Assembly (NCBI GenBank): GCA_907163375.1 | Contig: CAJQUW010007275.1 | Coordinates: forward strand, 62,001-126,000 | Origin: Prostheceraeus crozeri | Taxonomy: Eukaryota > Platyhelminthes > Polycladida > Euryleptidae | Length of the DNA: 64,000 bases | Direction of reading: 5' to 3' | In this document: positions 37,791 to 48,667 of the stretch, one piece after another | Layout of the letters: every line of letters begins with the position of its first letter | Position numbering within the stretch: position 1 is the first letter of the stretch | The notes under the pieces: generated by a model | Told to the model about the DNA's origin: nothing | Databases searched by the model: none | The model's input: only the letters and a program-made list of their open reading frames with translations | Translations under genes and position numbers: made by a program

Positions 37791-37944
37791 ATAATATGCG
37801 CTAAAGACAACATCTAACGTGTTTTACAAGCAACTGGAATACTTCACGCCTAAACAGTTAGCAAAATTTCTCATGACGACACGCTGTCGTCATAGCGCAT
37901 GTAAGCGTGACGACAACGTTTCGTCATAGGATCGAAAGGGTTAA

Positions 37945-38990
37945 TACGAGAGATTGTCAAAGGTAGGTCGTCTCTTTGAGCTCCGATGATAGCTTCGGAC
38001 ATTCCAAATTCCGGGTTTCTGTAAGAAACCGACTTAAAAAATTTCATTGCTGATATCAGCTAAGGCGTCAGACTTAGAGGTTAGCCAGGAGATGGCCTTC
38101 GTCTCCAGGCCATAAAATACTCCAAAACTTTAAAGGCTTGTAACTTTGCTTCTACAAGTCCGTTTGACTTGATTCAAAAAAGGTTCGGTCGCTATTGACC
38201 TGCCCTAAGTGATAGACTACTTATAAAATTTCATAAGTAGTACTAAAAAGTTGAAAAATTTAAATTCACTAGTTTTGGAGGTTTTCTGGGGTCTTCGACC
38301 CTGCTGAAGTCAATGAAAGCATTTTTACTGATGTCTGAGCCAGTCTTCTCATGTTACAAGCAGCTTTTTACTGAAAGCGAGCAAGACACGGAGAGTTTTG
38401 CTGTAATATTCCACTGACAGGGTGTTCCTTCGGGACGGCGGATGATGCCGTAGCGATAAGTGTGGCAAGGGAGTGTGTCATAGTTTAGACCGAAACCGCT
38501 GGGGGAACTCATGTTGGGCATTTGACACAGTTCTCAACGTAGCACTTTGAACGCCAATTGGTTGAGTCTTAGCTATTTTGTCATGGGTAGCCTCTAAACA
38601 TCTCCATTGCAAAACGCTGGTGAATCAAGCTCTCTACCGCTTGCTATCAAGCTGATCAAAGCAGTGACTTGGGATGTTTCCTCAACGTTTTCAAGTATGC
38701 TGAGTTCAAATCTGCTATCAGATTTCAAATTTAACTAAGTCTAAGGCAGCTTTGAGGGGCTAGATCCCAGCTACTGTTCACTACCTTTGACTCGGCGTTG
38801 CTGTTACCACTTCGGGGCAGTGACAATGATGTCTTCAGCTGTAAATAGCGGGTATCGGGGAAGATCTTTCACTTCCCTAGTGATCAGTACAAGGCCTTCG
38901 GGCTGTCGACGTGATCGAGTGTCACTCACTATACTCAAATCTATCATTCCACACTAAGTGTAAAATCATTGTTTTCCGTTTTTCGCTTCA
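37945..38990 (+). other. Probable leader intron before the zinc-finger/coiled-coil gene
   Basis: A donor CAAAG|GTAGGT at 37963 and an acceptor TTCGCTTCAG at 38991, three bases before the ATG at 38994, would define a 1.03-kb leader intron of the left transcription unit. No coding frame lies within. A block at 38403-38475 resembles 40341-40415 (direct repeat, roughly 75% by eye). Confidence 0.45.
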
Positions 38991-38993
38991 GAA

Positions 38994-40166
38994 ATGCCGA
39001 AATACAATAATGTCAAGACCAGTTTCAAACTGTGTCAATGCCGGAAGGTATTCCGAGCTGACGCCTTCAAGAAACACGCTTGCACTAGCAAGAAACAGAT
39101 AGGGGTCGCTAGCTACTATTGCGGAGCCCACAAAGTCAGTCGCTTAAGTGAGCGGCTGGATGATTGGCACTCACAACACAGCGAGTGTCAAGCAGGGGAA
39201 GTAGGCGAAGAAGAACGGAGTTCACTCTTCGCCACTGAGCTCCGTTCTTTGGAGCTACAATCCGTCAACAAACAAGTACGGAGCTCACTCTTCGCCACTG
39301 AGGCCACTGAGCTACAATCCGCCATTGAAGCGATTGCCGCTGTATCCTCACTTAGTAGCGAGAGCTCGCTGTCCAGCAGCGATAGTGAGGAGGAGGAGGA
39401 GGGAGACCTACAGTCGCAACTTATCGAGGACGTCGACCTCGATCGCGAGACCGCTGCAGCCGTGACTGCGAGCGGAATTGCAACGCAATGTCGCAATTTT
39501 GTCAAGCGCCCGCCGGTGATCGCCGAACGGGAGAGACTAAAGAAAGAGGTGGAGAAGTTGAAGGAGGAGGCCTTCTCATACAAGGCAAAGTATGAGGACC
39601 TAAAGAACGTGGCCGGAGAGATGAAGAAGGTGAAGGAGAGATTAAGCTAGCGGGATGGCGAGTTGGAGCAGGAGAGGCTCAAGACTCTCGAGGGGAAAGC
39701 CAGAGAAGAGGCTTTGCTAGCATAGAGGGAAAGTAGGGAGAAGGAGATACGAAGGTTGAAGGAGGAAGTGGAGAGACTCCGTGTGCAGATGGCTAAGGTT
39801 GTCGAGACGAACCACGAGCTGCACCGTTCGGCGCAGCTGGTGGATCGCGATCGAAGGGTGCGTTCCAGTCGTCTGCACATCCCTATTAGAAAGGGGAGAG
39901 TAGCAGAAACTCCTCTCTTGTACGAGCGTGATAGAGGGGAGAAATGCTACTCTCGGGTGAAGAAAGGGGTGGAGTGTCTACACTTCACCTTCGATCATCG
40001 TGATCCGATCTAGAATTTCCTTTATGAGGAAGCGTCCGAGAAGATCTGTAAGTAAAAATGACTAAATTAAAATGTAAGATGATAACTCACTACTTCTTTC
40101 TTTACAGACATCCAAGAGAAGCGACTACCCGCCCCGTTGCCGGAGCCGCAGTCGAAACAGCAAGCC
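38994..40166 (+). pseudogene. Zinc-finger/coiled-coil protein with in-frame TAG codons
   Basis: The reading frame starts at ATG 38994 and stays open in one frame for over 1 kb, apart from TAG codons at 39648-39650, about 39720-39722 and 40011-40013. Near the start is CQCRKVFRADAFKKHAC, a C2HC-like finger, with a second Cys/His cluster around residue 42-65. A repeated RSSLFATE block follows, then an acidic Ser-rich region, then a long Lys/Glu coiled coil (about residues 180-300). The 3' end shows a good intron: donor GATCT|GTAAGT at 40048, acceptor TTCTTTACAG at 40107 (60 nt), after which the frame ends in TGA at about 40164. The function is unknown. It is the first gene of the left, rightward unit. 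All three stops could be single C-to-T changes of CAG. Confidence 0.6.
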
Positions 40167-40340
40167 TGAGTCCCTATCACACACCCCGAGAACGCCACAA
40201 ACGGTCCTTATGGGGCCACCATGGGGCAAGACATGATAGAACCTCCTCGCGGTTCGCCCTGGGCAGTCTTCGGACTGGCGAATACTATCATTAAGTTGAA
40301 TCTGCTATCAGTCAACTTGAACGTTGCAAATGAAGTTCGG

Positions 40341-40925
40341 TGTAATACTTCCTTTCGACGGGCGTTCCTGTAAAGGGCGGCGGTGAAACCCGTAGCTATG
40401 TATACCGCAAGGGACATTCGGCAATGGTCAATCTTGTTAAACCTCTCTGCGTCATGTTTGCAAGTGATTGCCTCTGTCTCAGCGTAGTATGCATTCGCGC
40501 CAGGGCGACATTTAGCCAACTGTCGAAGGTTGCCTTATAAACTATCCATTGCATACGTTATGAGAACCATGAGTTCTACTTGCCTCTATCAATGAGATGA
40601 ATTGATGAATGGAATGAAATGGGAGGACACTCACGCGCCACACGCAACATAACACACTTCTCTCTTCCGTAGTCTAACAAGCTCTTTACACATGGATCGC
40701 AGTCGATTGCTATCCCTGTATCAGAAGTGTAAGCCATCTTAATTTTATTTAACACTATTTCATCTACCATTATCATCCATATGAAATGTTATAAGAATTG
40801 CAAGTTAAACTAAGTGTGCTACTATTTCCAAATGAAAAAGTATACATGGTTAAATCATCCACTGGAGCCCCATTCAAGTAAGTCAGTATGAAAGCAAAGA
40901 TAATACGAAATAAAAATTTATTATG
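40341..40925. other. Spacer with a direct repeat
   Basis: 40341-40415 resembles 38403-38475. The minus-strand frame 40208-40519 has no recognisable domain and I do not call it a gene. Confidence 0.4.
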
Positions 40926-41410
40926 GCATGTATTTCAAAAGGTCTTCATCGTCAATATCGTCCCAGAGTCTGACTTCACATAGATCACAAAAACAGTTCA
41001 CTTGCTTCAATCGTTCTTCTACCGCGAGCCTCACTTTGTCGATGTACTACCACTCCGCCATAGTTCGTGGCTGGGAGTTAGGGGTGTACCATTCCCATAA
41101 TTGGTGGAGGAATTTGGTGCTGGTGATCTCCATCACATCATCAGTATCGTACTGCAGATACTTCCACCTCACGCCTGTTAAGTCGGGATACTCCTTCTCA
41201 CATACACTCTCCTCTTCGTCATCCGCTGCTAATGACAACTTTCTGATATTGTCGAGTCGGTACACCTTCTCTACCTTCCCCTTTGTTGGAGCGTTTGGTG
41301 CAACGAGCGCCTTTGGTGATGAGCATGGAGAAGAGAATTTTGTATTCGGTGTTTTTGGAGGGCTTGTCGTGTTGACTGTGAATAATAACTTTGAAATGTT
41401 TCCTAATTCT
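40923..41410 (-). pseudogene. Small minus-strand Polinton gene, start undefined
   Basis: A minus-strand frame runs from about 41410 to a TAA at 40923-40925, with a single in-frame TAG at about 41045-41047. It has no ATG at its start. A splice acceptor TTATTATTCACAG lies near 41390, so the first exon may lie elsewhere. The N-terminal part is Pro/Ser/Lys-rich. The middle is acidic (DDEEESVCEKEYPD) and contains a Trp/Tyr-rich region (WKYLQYD, LHQLWEWY). The tail has CFCDLCEVRLWDDIDDEDLL with a Cys trio. A minus-strand AATAAA overlaps the stop. It is divergent from the polymerase gene, sharing the 41.4-41.6 kb promoter region. Function unknown. Confidence 0.45.
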
Positions 41411-41471
41411 TAAGTATAAACAAGCAACCAATCAAAATCAACAGCCAATGAATGATGAATATGAAAGTATA

Positions 41472-41481
41472 TATGTAAAGT
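41472..41481 (+). promoter_or_regulatory. TATA-like box upstream of the polymerase gene
   Basis: GTATATATGTAAAG lies about 190 bp upstream of the start codon at 41659, in the gap between the divergent small gene and the polymerase. Confidence 0.4.
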
Positions 41482-41658
41482 GACATCCGTATCATTTCAC
41501 TCTGTCTTTGAGACGTGTAAGTAAAGTGTTCTCTAGCGAATTCTATATTTGAGGCGTACAAGTGAGCTGCTCTCTAGTAAAATCCAAATTTAAGACGTAT
41601 TATTTCAGTGAAGTCTCTATCTTGTTGAAGAATCAACCTTAAACATAATTTTGTTGAA

Positions 41659-44600
41659 ATGGTAAGTTAAGGAATTCATCAGTCATCTACCTCAAACGTG
41701 TGGCTAATAGCATCTTCCTCAATTTCAGGCATCAACTTCATCACCAACGCCCTCCCTTCTCGAGGAAAGTTTAGAGTTGTTGAGTCAAGGTAGGTTGTAA
41801 CATTACACTGAGACTTGAACAGAGATGATAGAATGATTTCTCTTTCAGGCGATACCAGTCCCATCTCGAGCGAGTCGGATAACAACAGCGACTCCATGTC
41901 AACATTGTCGCGGGAATGCAACGATCGGGAATGTGCTGACTGTGGACACATCTTCACGAGGAAGCGTGATCTCGTCCGACACATCAAGCGAGGTGTTTGT
42001 AGACCTAAGTCAGCATCAATCTCCGAAGGTGGTGATGATTCTGTTAACGATGTCTCCTTTTCTTGCGATTTATGCATTCAGTCTTTTGAGTCACATTTTG
42101 AACTATCTTCACATAGACATCGACATACACACAGTGACGATAGTTATACTAACAGCACCTCCTCTATCCGACTCTCTGAAGTGTCGATAAATAATTTAGT
42201 GAGGAACTACCAGATGGAATCCTCAGAAACCATTACTGACTTTGAAGAATGGTTTCATCAAAATTCATCTTTCATTGGTGCGCTCTTCAACAATTTAGCC
42301 AATTTTAGAATGAAGGCGCTCATCTATCTCAAAATAAAATATGCAAAAATCGACCACCATACTGGTCAAATAGTAGAGAGGTTGGAGTTTCACATACCTT
42401 CCTCTCCTGCAACCGAAGTTGTAGACTGCAAGTCTTGGATAAATTTTCATATCCGAGGGTTAAAATTAAACATAGATAAATTTAACGAGCGTGATAGTGG
42501 TCTCGTTTTTGATGGTATTGAGACCGCCATGATTAAAATAACTTAACTAGAGAACTACTCTGGACGAGGCTCCTTTAAACTTCCGAAAAATTTAAAAAAT
42601 AAAACAGCAGTCATTTCTGTAGATTGCGAATCGCACTGTTTTAAGTATGCCGTCCTCTCCATTCTCCACTATAATGATGTACATAATAGCCGATACCGTA
42701 AGAGTAAGTATCAACAGTGGGAGAATGAATTAAAGTTTGATGACTGCAATAGTGAAGATATGAAAATTAAAGATATAGAAAAATTTGAAAAATTGAACAA
42801 CATCAAAATAGTTCTCCATGTTTGGGAAAAAGGATTGAAGTGTGTCCGCTACAACTCGCGTTCGAGTTGTTATGACCACGTTGTCAACCTTTTATTAGTA
42901 AGACAGGATGATAGTGAGGAATGGCACTACTGCGGTATTCCCAAAATTTCTCGCTTATACCACTACTCAAGAAATTCTAGCTCATGAGAGATTTATTACT
43001 GTGACCGATGCATTCGGAACTTTAGGAGTAAAAAAAAATTTGAAACTTTTTACGAATGGTGTAAGCGAGGTAAACTACAAATGGAGCGCATGCCCAAAGA
43101 TAAGGAGTTTTCATATAGAGAGAATGGCGATGAGCTAAGTCCTCTTCGTGTCATCTATGCTGACATCGAATGCTATATCGATGATAACACCCATCGAGCA
43201 GCAGCCATTTCCTGCTATGAAGTATGGCATGACCATTTCCAAAATAGAAAAAATAAAATGCACGTCTGGCAAGGTGAGGATTGTATTTACCAATTCCTAC
43301 AATTCCTCGAACAGGCTGTAAAATTTCAACAAAAGTATGATGGTGAACTCTATCGCAGATCATTGCATATGACAGCAGATGATCAAGCAAAATTTGATAG
43401 TTGCAACGTTTGCCTCAAATGTAGGAAAACATTTAATGATGATAAGATTAAGAAAGTGCGCGACCATGATCACATCACTGGTAAATTTAGAAACGCACTA
43501 TATTCAAAATGCAATTTTTCACTTAGTATGAAACGGCGTACATTACCACTTTTTTTCATAATTTCAAGGGCTACGACAGCCATATGATAATAAAAGGAGG
43601 TTTAGGTCTAATGAAAGGGTGGAAGCTTGATGTAATAGCACAAACGAGAGAGAAGTTTATGGCCATGACAGCAAATGTGCCTGTTGACAAAACTAAAGAA
43701 AATAAGACGGTCTATTTTGATATAAAAGTTTTAGATTCCTACCAATTTATGACTGCATCACTGGCCTCTCTCGTGCAAAATCTACAGTCTCTTCCACTAA
43801 CACAAAATCTTAAGAAACAATATCCAAATCTAACCGATGAAGTCATCACACGGAAAGGAGTCTTTCCATATGCATATTTTGATGCGATTAGTAAACTCGG
43901 CGAGACTTCTCTTCCGCCCATAGATAAATTTAGAAATGATTTGACCGGCGCAGAATGTAAGACCGAAGATTATGATCATGCACAAGATGCATGGATAAAA
44001 TTTGACTGCCATACATTTGGCGAATATATGATTGCCTATCTTAAGTTAGATGTATTTTTGCTGGCTGATGTATTTCAGGAATTTTGCCGAGTGGCATTAG
44101 AAGAAGATAAGTTAGATCCCGTCCACTTTGTCAGTCTGCCAGCCATGTCATTTAAGTCTGCTTTTAAAATGACTGGTGAGACCATTCATCTCTTACAAGA
44201 TCAAGAGATGTATAATTTATTTGAGCGAGGAATTCGCGGTGGTCTCACATTTGTAAATAAACATAGGTTAAAATCAAAATTAGTAGGCAATGATCAGACT
44301 CATCTTAAGTATTATTGACCAAATAATTTATATGGTAGTTCACTATCCAAACCACTCCCTCACTCTGAGTTTAGCTGGTTAGATGATAGTGAAATTCAGC
44401 ATCTCTCCAACCCTTCTAACATACTAGCAATTCCAGATGAAGGTGATTGGGGATATTATTTTGAGATAGATCTAATCTATCCAAATAATATTAAACATAA
44501 AACCGTAGATTTTCCACTCGCACCCGAATCAGGTGAAGTGACCAAAGATATGTTTTCGGACTTTATGAAACAATTTCATAAAGATTTAGAATCATGCGGT

Positions 44601-45628
44601 CAACCCGACTATAAGCCTTGCCGCAAACTTTTACTCACCCAATATGATAAGGAAAACTATCTAGTTCACTTTAGCATCTTAAAATTTTAATTAGAAATGG
44701 GTATGATTTTAAAAAGAGTTCACCGCATTATTAAATTTAGACAGAAAGCCTTCCTCAAACCATATATTGATAGCAACAGCCAGAAACGTGCACTAGCCCA
44801 AAATAATTTTGAAAAGGATTTTTATAAGTATAAGAATAATAGTCTATTTGGTAAGACGATGGAGGATGTTAGAAAACGTGTAAACTATAAACTAGTCAAT
44901 GATGTTACAAAATTTAAGAAATTGGTCTCATCACCTCTATTCATCGATAGAGACATTATCGATGAGGACCTTGTAGGTGTTAAAATGATAAAATCTGAAG
45001 TTGAGTTGTGCAAGCCCATCTATATTGGCCAAGCTGTACTAGATTACTCTAAGCTTGAAATGTACCAACTCTTTTATAAAATACTAAAACCATGTCCTCT
45101 CGTAAAAGAGGTTCGTTTGTTGGGTGGTGATACAGATAGTTTCTTCTTAGGTATTACCACTCAAAAAGATTTAAATTTCAATGAAGTAGGAAAATCTTTA
45201 GAAAGATATTTTGATACATCAAATTATCCTACTGATCACCCACTCTACTCCATCAAAAATAAGGCAAAACTTGGCTGCTTTAAGGATGAGACAGCAGGGA
45301 AGGAAATAGATGAAATGATTCTCCTCCGCCCTAAAATGTATTCCATGAAATTAAAGGATAGAGACGATAGTATTAAGCGCGCTAAAGGCATATCAAGATC
45401 ATTGGTCTCTAACATGAAACATAAAAATTTCAGGGAAGCCTATAGAAATAAAAATATAAGTTTGTCAATATGACAATCTTAAAATCTAAGTCGCATGAGA
45501 TCAAAACTCATACTTTTAGGAAACGGGCGCTTTCAGCATGGGAGGATAAGAGGTGTTGGATAGGACATTACACATCTCTTCCACATGGACATCCTGACAC
45601 AAACATACCACCACCCAAAAGAATTTAA
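41659..45628 (+). pseudogene. polB: Protein-primed family B DNA polymerase, spliced and multiply broken
   Basis: The ATG at 41659-41661 is followed at once by a 67-nt intron (41662-41728, GTAAGT...TTTCAG). Exon 2 (41729-41789) starts Ala-Ser-Thr. A 59-nt intron (41790-41848) follows, then a long exon. Early there are two C2H2 fingers (CADCGHIFTRKRDLVRHIK; CDLC...H). Polymerase landmarks follow: an exonuclease-type VIYADIECYID, an HNH-like DHDHITGKFRNALY segment, an Exo II region near 43560, NNLYG of motif A near 44330, KNNSLFGKTM of motif B and GGDTDSFF of motif C. Breaks are an in-frame TAA at 42544, frame changes at about 42960-43010 and 43555, a TGA at 44316 at the motif A Asp position, a TAA near 44686 and a frame change near 45470. 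The tail runs to TAA at 45626-45628. The normal role is replication of the element primed by a terminal protein. This copy cannot be functional. Confidence 0.88.
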
Positions 45629-45814
45629 CTCACACTACCACATTCAGGAGACGTCTTAGCATAATCATCCTTAACTTAGAATTTTCATGTTGATTTCTGT
45701 AGATAAACATTGCTGTTATATGTATCGCATGAAATCGTTTCTTCCTTGTGAATATATGCCTACAGTCAGCCCATTCCCCCTATATCTGTGAAAAGACTTT
45801 TTCATACACATATT

Positions 45815-45828
45815 TTTATTTCAATAAA
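45815..45828. terminator. Shared bidirectional polyadenylation signals
   Basis: Plus-strand AATAAA at 45823-45828 and minus-strand AATAAA (plus 45815-45820) lie within 14 bp of each other, between the 3' ends of the convergent polymerase (45628) and structural-protein (45844) genes. Confidence 0.7.
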
Positions 45829-45843
45829 CATATCACAATGACT

Positions 45844-47368
45844 TCATTTTGTTTTCCGAAACACTAAAGTTACGAGGGATTTAGTATCTTTCACATGGAT
45901 GCACTCTTGTAAACCATTGGTAATTTTGATAGCAATAGAGGGTATAGTTTGTTTGACGACGGGATGATAGAAAATAGATTCAAACATCTCGACTATTCCA
46001 TATGAAGCGTCTTTATCATGAATGAAATCACGTAAAATGTATTCTTTTTTCTCACCAACAGAAATAGGTAGAATCAAATCACTTTGAATGTAAAGGCGCT
46101 GTTCATGTTTATCAAGTGTCATTGGTGTTTCTATACCAATCGTATGCGCAGCAGTAAACACAGTTTGTAGCATTGAAAAACCAAAGCGTTTTTTAAAATT
46201 TTTACTCAATTGACATTGAATGTCATCACCCAGTTTCAGAACAACGCGTTGATTTTCAATTGAAAACGAAATGTGGTGTGTCTTTACATCATATTTACTT
46301 TTCATCACATGCTTCAACTTCTGTTGTACATATATAAGGATTTACTACATGAATGAAGCTTTCAACTGTATGATATAGACGCGGCATTATATTGATAGCA
46401 ACTTTAGATTCTTCATAAGACTGGTAAATTTTCTTGATGCGATCGCCATAGATGTCCACCCACCATTCATCATTAACTGAATCAGCTTTATTGTGATATT
46501 CATGAGAAGCATACACCACACCGCTTCCAATAATAGGTGTATAATGTCTTACAAAATGACGCAAGGTTGGAGAGAAATAAACTGTAAGTTTGTCATTATA
46601 TTTCTGAATAACCAACTTATTTTTGTCCGCCATAATTTTCTCTCCATACTTCTTACCCACAGTCCCATTCCATCGTTTTACTAACTCAATAAGTGATAAA
46701 GGTTGAACACCACGCTTTTTCAAAATGATGCGTTCTTCGCATTCTACAACATCTTCATCAAATATTTTAAATTTATAATGAAATTTGTTGATTCGATTTG
46801 AATAAACTTTTTTAGCATTTGCAGTAGCAATTGACGTTAGACGTAGTCCATGGCCAAAACCGAGATGTGGATAGAATTCATTATCCAACCTCAGTGTAAG
46901 ACCTTTAGTAAAAGAATGAAAGCGAAGGAACTGTCTCCCACTCCAATGATAGATAGTAAACTCATAAACTTTCTGATCCTTATTCTTCATGATGGAAGTA
47001 TTACCACTGTTGAATGCCTTAATAATTTTCTCCTTCCCAAATGGACCATAATAATCTGATTTTATCTGAATCCATTCATAGTTCCACTTTCCATCTGACG
47101 TTAAATTGTATGGGATCTGGAATGCATTATTCATCGTTATTCCATCATGGGTGCGAGGAGTCAATATCATTTCTTCCAAATCATTCACATTCTGAATATT
47201 GCTATCATAGCAAATACTAGAAGCGCCAACCTCCCATTCACCTTCTAAATGTAGTGGGCGATTTAATTCTACTCGATAGTCTGATGGTTTATTTTTGGGA
47301 AATTTATTCATAGAAGCATTACTGGGCAAGTAGATTAGAATGAGGCAGTTGGATTCATAGCTCAAACC
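45844..47368 (-). CDS. Probable Polinton structural protein, split by a frameshift
   Basis: Two minus-strand frames, 46295-47368 (about 357 codons) and 45844-46317, overlap by 23 bp in different frames and together give about 510 residues. The first begins without ATG. It follows a splice acceptor (AACAATGTTTAG, exon from 47368) preceded by a CTAAC branch-point-like motif, in phase with a leader ATG. The N-terminal part has LPSNASMNKFPKNKPSDYRV and HLEGEWEVGASSICYD. The C-terminal frame has LYIQSDLILPISVGEKKEY and a final beta-rich segment. I recognise this pairing as a family repeatedly found beside Polinton integrases and capsid genes. A capsid or penton-like role is inference. Beta-rich composition fits that. 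It is the last gene of the leftward set. Confidence 0.6.
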
Positions 47369-47399
47369 CTAAACATTGTTAGTTACAACTTTGCATGAA

Positions 47400-48488
47400 T
47401 CACTGTCGATCACATAGATGAAAGATGTCGGCACGACGCATCCAAGAATTCATACTTGAAGGATAACCAGTCCATTTAACAAGACACCATTCTTCACCTT
47501 GTCTTTTTTTACATCGAATGATTTTCTCTACCAAATATGTTTCACTTTCAGTGACTACCTCAATCTCATCGCGGTAAAAGCTACCCTCAATTTCTTCATT
47601 ATCGTAATCTTTCAACTTGTAGGTGGTCGGAGAGTCTTTTTGATCAATCCTTGATACTGTAAATACCTCCTCTGTCCAATTCGGAAGGTACCCTTTAGCG
47701 AAAACACTTTTCACTTTTGAGATACGAACTTTATCACCAATTTTCACATCACTTTTCACATGAGTGCGTTTACGTTGGAATGATTCGTGCACTTTATCTA
47801 CATTGTCAGCATTTACATCTACTGGTCTGAGTCCAATAAAACGATGGATAGAGTGATTGTAGGCATGGAGTGTATCTTGTAGAAACTTTGTCCAATTTTG
47901 TGTCAAGTTCGCAGTAAAATGTCGCCACAAACGATTTTTTAATGTGCGATTAAAACGTTCAACGAGTGCAGCTTTATAAGCACTCTTTACACTAAACAAC
48001 TCAATGTCATGCCTCTCAAATAATCTTCTCACATGCTGATTTTCGAACTCTTTTCTTTGATCACTCTGAATTCTTTTTAGAATGCGACCTTCTCGAAAAA
48101 TTGTTTGGAATGCTTTTGCTACTCCTTTCCCTTCTTTAGTTTTTAAAGGTTGAGCCCATGCATAACGCGAGAAAATATCAATGACGGTTAAAATAAAATT
48201 ATTACCCGAGTTATGTTTTGAAATGGAGGCAACATCACACAAATCTGCTTGCCACTGCTCATCGATGTCATGAACAATATAATGGCGGGTGCGGTACTTC
48301 TTTTTCGCTTGTTTGTGGAGTGTATAGGTAGCCTGACCCTTTGACCATCGTTTCACTTGTGATTGTGGAAGACCACTCGCTTTTGATAATTTCTTGATAG
48401 ATGCAAATCCTGCCGGATGTTTTACATCATAAAAGATTGACTTCAAACGTTCAGTCGATGACGACTGACTCTTTTTCCTCCTTCTCAT
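47400..48488 (-). CDS. int: Polinton integrase (DDE, rve) with chromodomain
   Basis: Starts at ATG 48488, chosen because codons further upstream overlap the Cys-rich gene and look unlike an integrase; 362 residues. A basic N-terminus with a helix-turn-helix-like SIKKLSKASGLPQSQVKRW precedes the rve core. The first Asp is in QWQADLCDV, the second in RIQSDQRKEF and the Glu in AALVERFNRTLKNR. The C-terminal part has an SH3-like segment (GDKVRISK) and a chromodomain (YLVEKIIRCKK, WCLVKWTGYPSSMNSW). The enzyme would insert the element and make the 6-bp duplication, and the chromodomain may guide it to marked chromatin. The reading frame is intact. It overlaps the preceding gene by 38 bp. Confidence 0.9.
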   Translation of the reverse strand: MRRRKKSQSSSTERLKSIFYDVKHPAGFASIKKLSKASGLPQSQVKRWSKGQATYTLHKQAKKKYRTRHYIVHDIDEQWQADLCDVASISKHNSGNNFILTVIDIFSRYAWAQPLKTKEGKGVAKAFQTIFREGRILKRIQSDQRKEFENQHVRRLFERHDIELFSVKSAYKAALVERFNRTLKNRLWRHFTANLTQNWTKFLQDTLHAYNHSIHRFIGLRPVDVNADNVDKVHESFQRKRTHVKSDVKIGDKVRISKVKSVFAKGYLPNWTEEVFTVSRIDQKDSPTTYKLKDYDNEEIEGSFYRDEIEVVTESETYLVEKIIRCKKRQGEEWCLVKWTGYPSSMNSWMRRADIFHLCDRQ

Positions 48489-48666
48489 CTTTTTGTTTTC
48501 TTGCCTTTCTACATTTACAATAACTGCAGCATTTAGCTTTAGCGGTTTTGCGATCGTGTTCACATTGCTTAGGAGTTTCATTGTGAGAGCTGGCGCAGCA
48601 AGTGCAAGTGACAACGACACTCACCTCTGGCGGTTCATTACATGGCAAGCAACACATCTGCTTCAT
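48451..48666 (-). CDS. Small Cys-rich protein
   Basis: 71 codons from ATG 48666. It has about 14 Cys, in CCLPC, CTCCAS and CCSYCKCRK clusters, suggesting metal binding, and a Lys/Glu-rich tail. It starts 2 bp after the previous gene's stop and overlaps the integrase start by 38 bp, a virus-like packing. Function unknown. Confidence 0.5.
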   Translation of the reverse strand: MKQMCCLPCNEPPEVSVVVTCTCCASSHNETPKQCEHDRKTAKAKCCSYCKCRKARKQKDEKEEKESVVID

Positions 48667-48667
48667 A

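Larger units (their letters stand above)
35184..37940. mobile_element. piggyBac element nested in the Polinton leader
   Basis: Ends are CCCTTTCGATCCT at 35184 and the inverse AGGATCGAAAGGG ending at 37940, a 13-bp inverted match. The right flank is TTAA (37941-37944) as piggyBac requires; the left flank is TTAG, one base off, implying a later substitution. The subterminal right part has extra CGTCAT/ATGACG palindromes. It contains a broken transposase on the minus strand. Confidence 0.88.

Noticed and set aside
40208..40519. Minus-strand gene of 103 codons
   Set aside because: It overlaps the repeat at 40341-40415 and part of the spliced 3' exon region, and shows no domain.
41219..41431. Alternative minus-strand frame upstream of the polymerase
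   Set aside because: The neighbouring frame, continuing to 40923 with the acidic and Cys motifs, fits better as coding.
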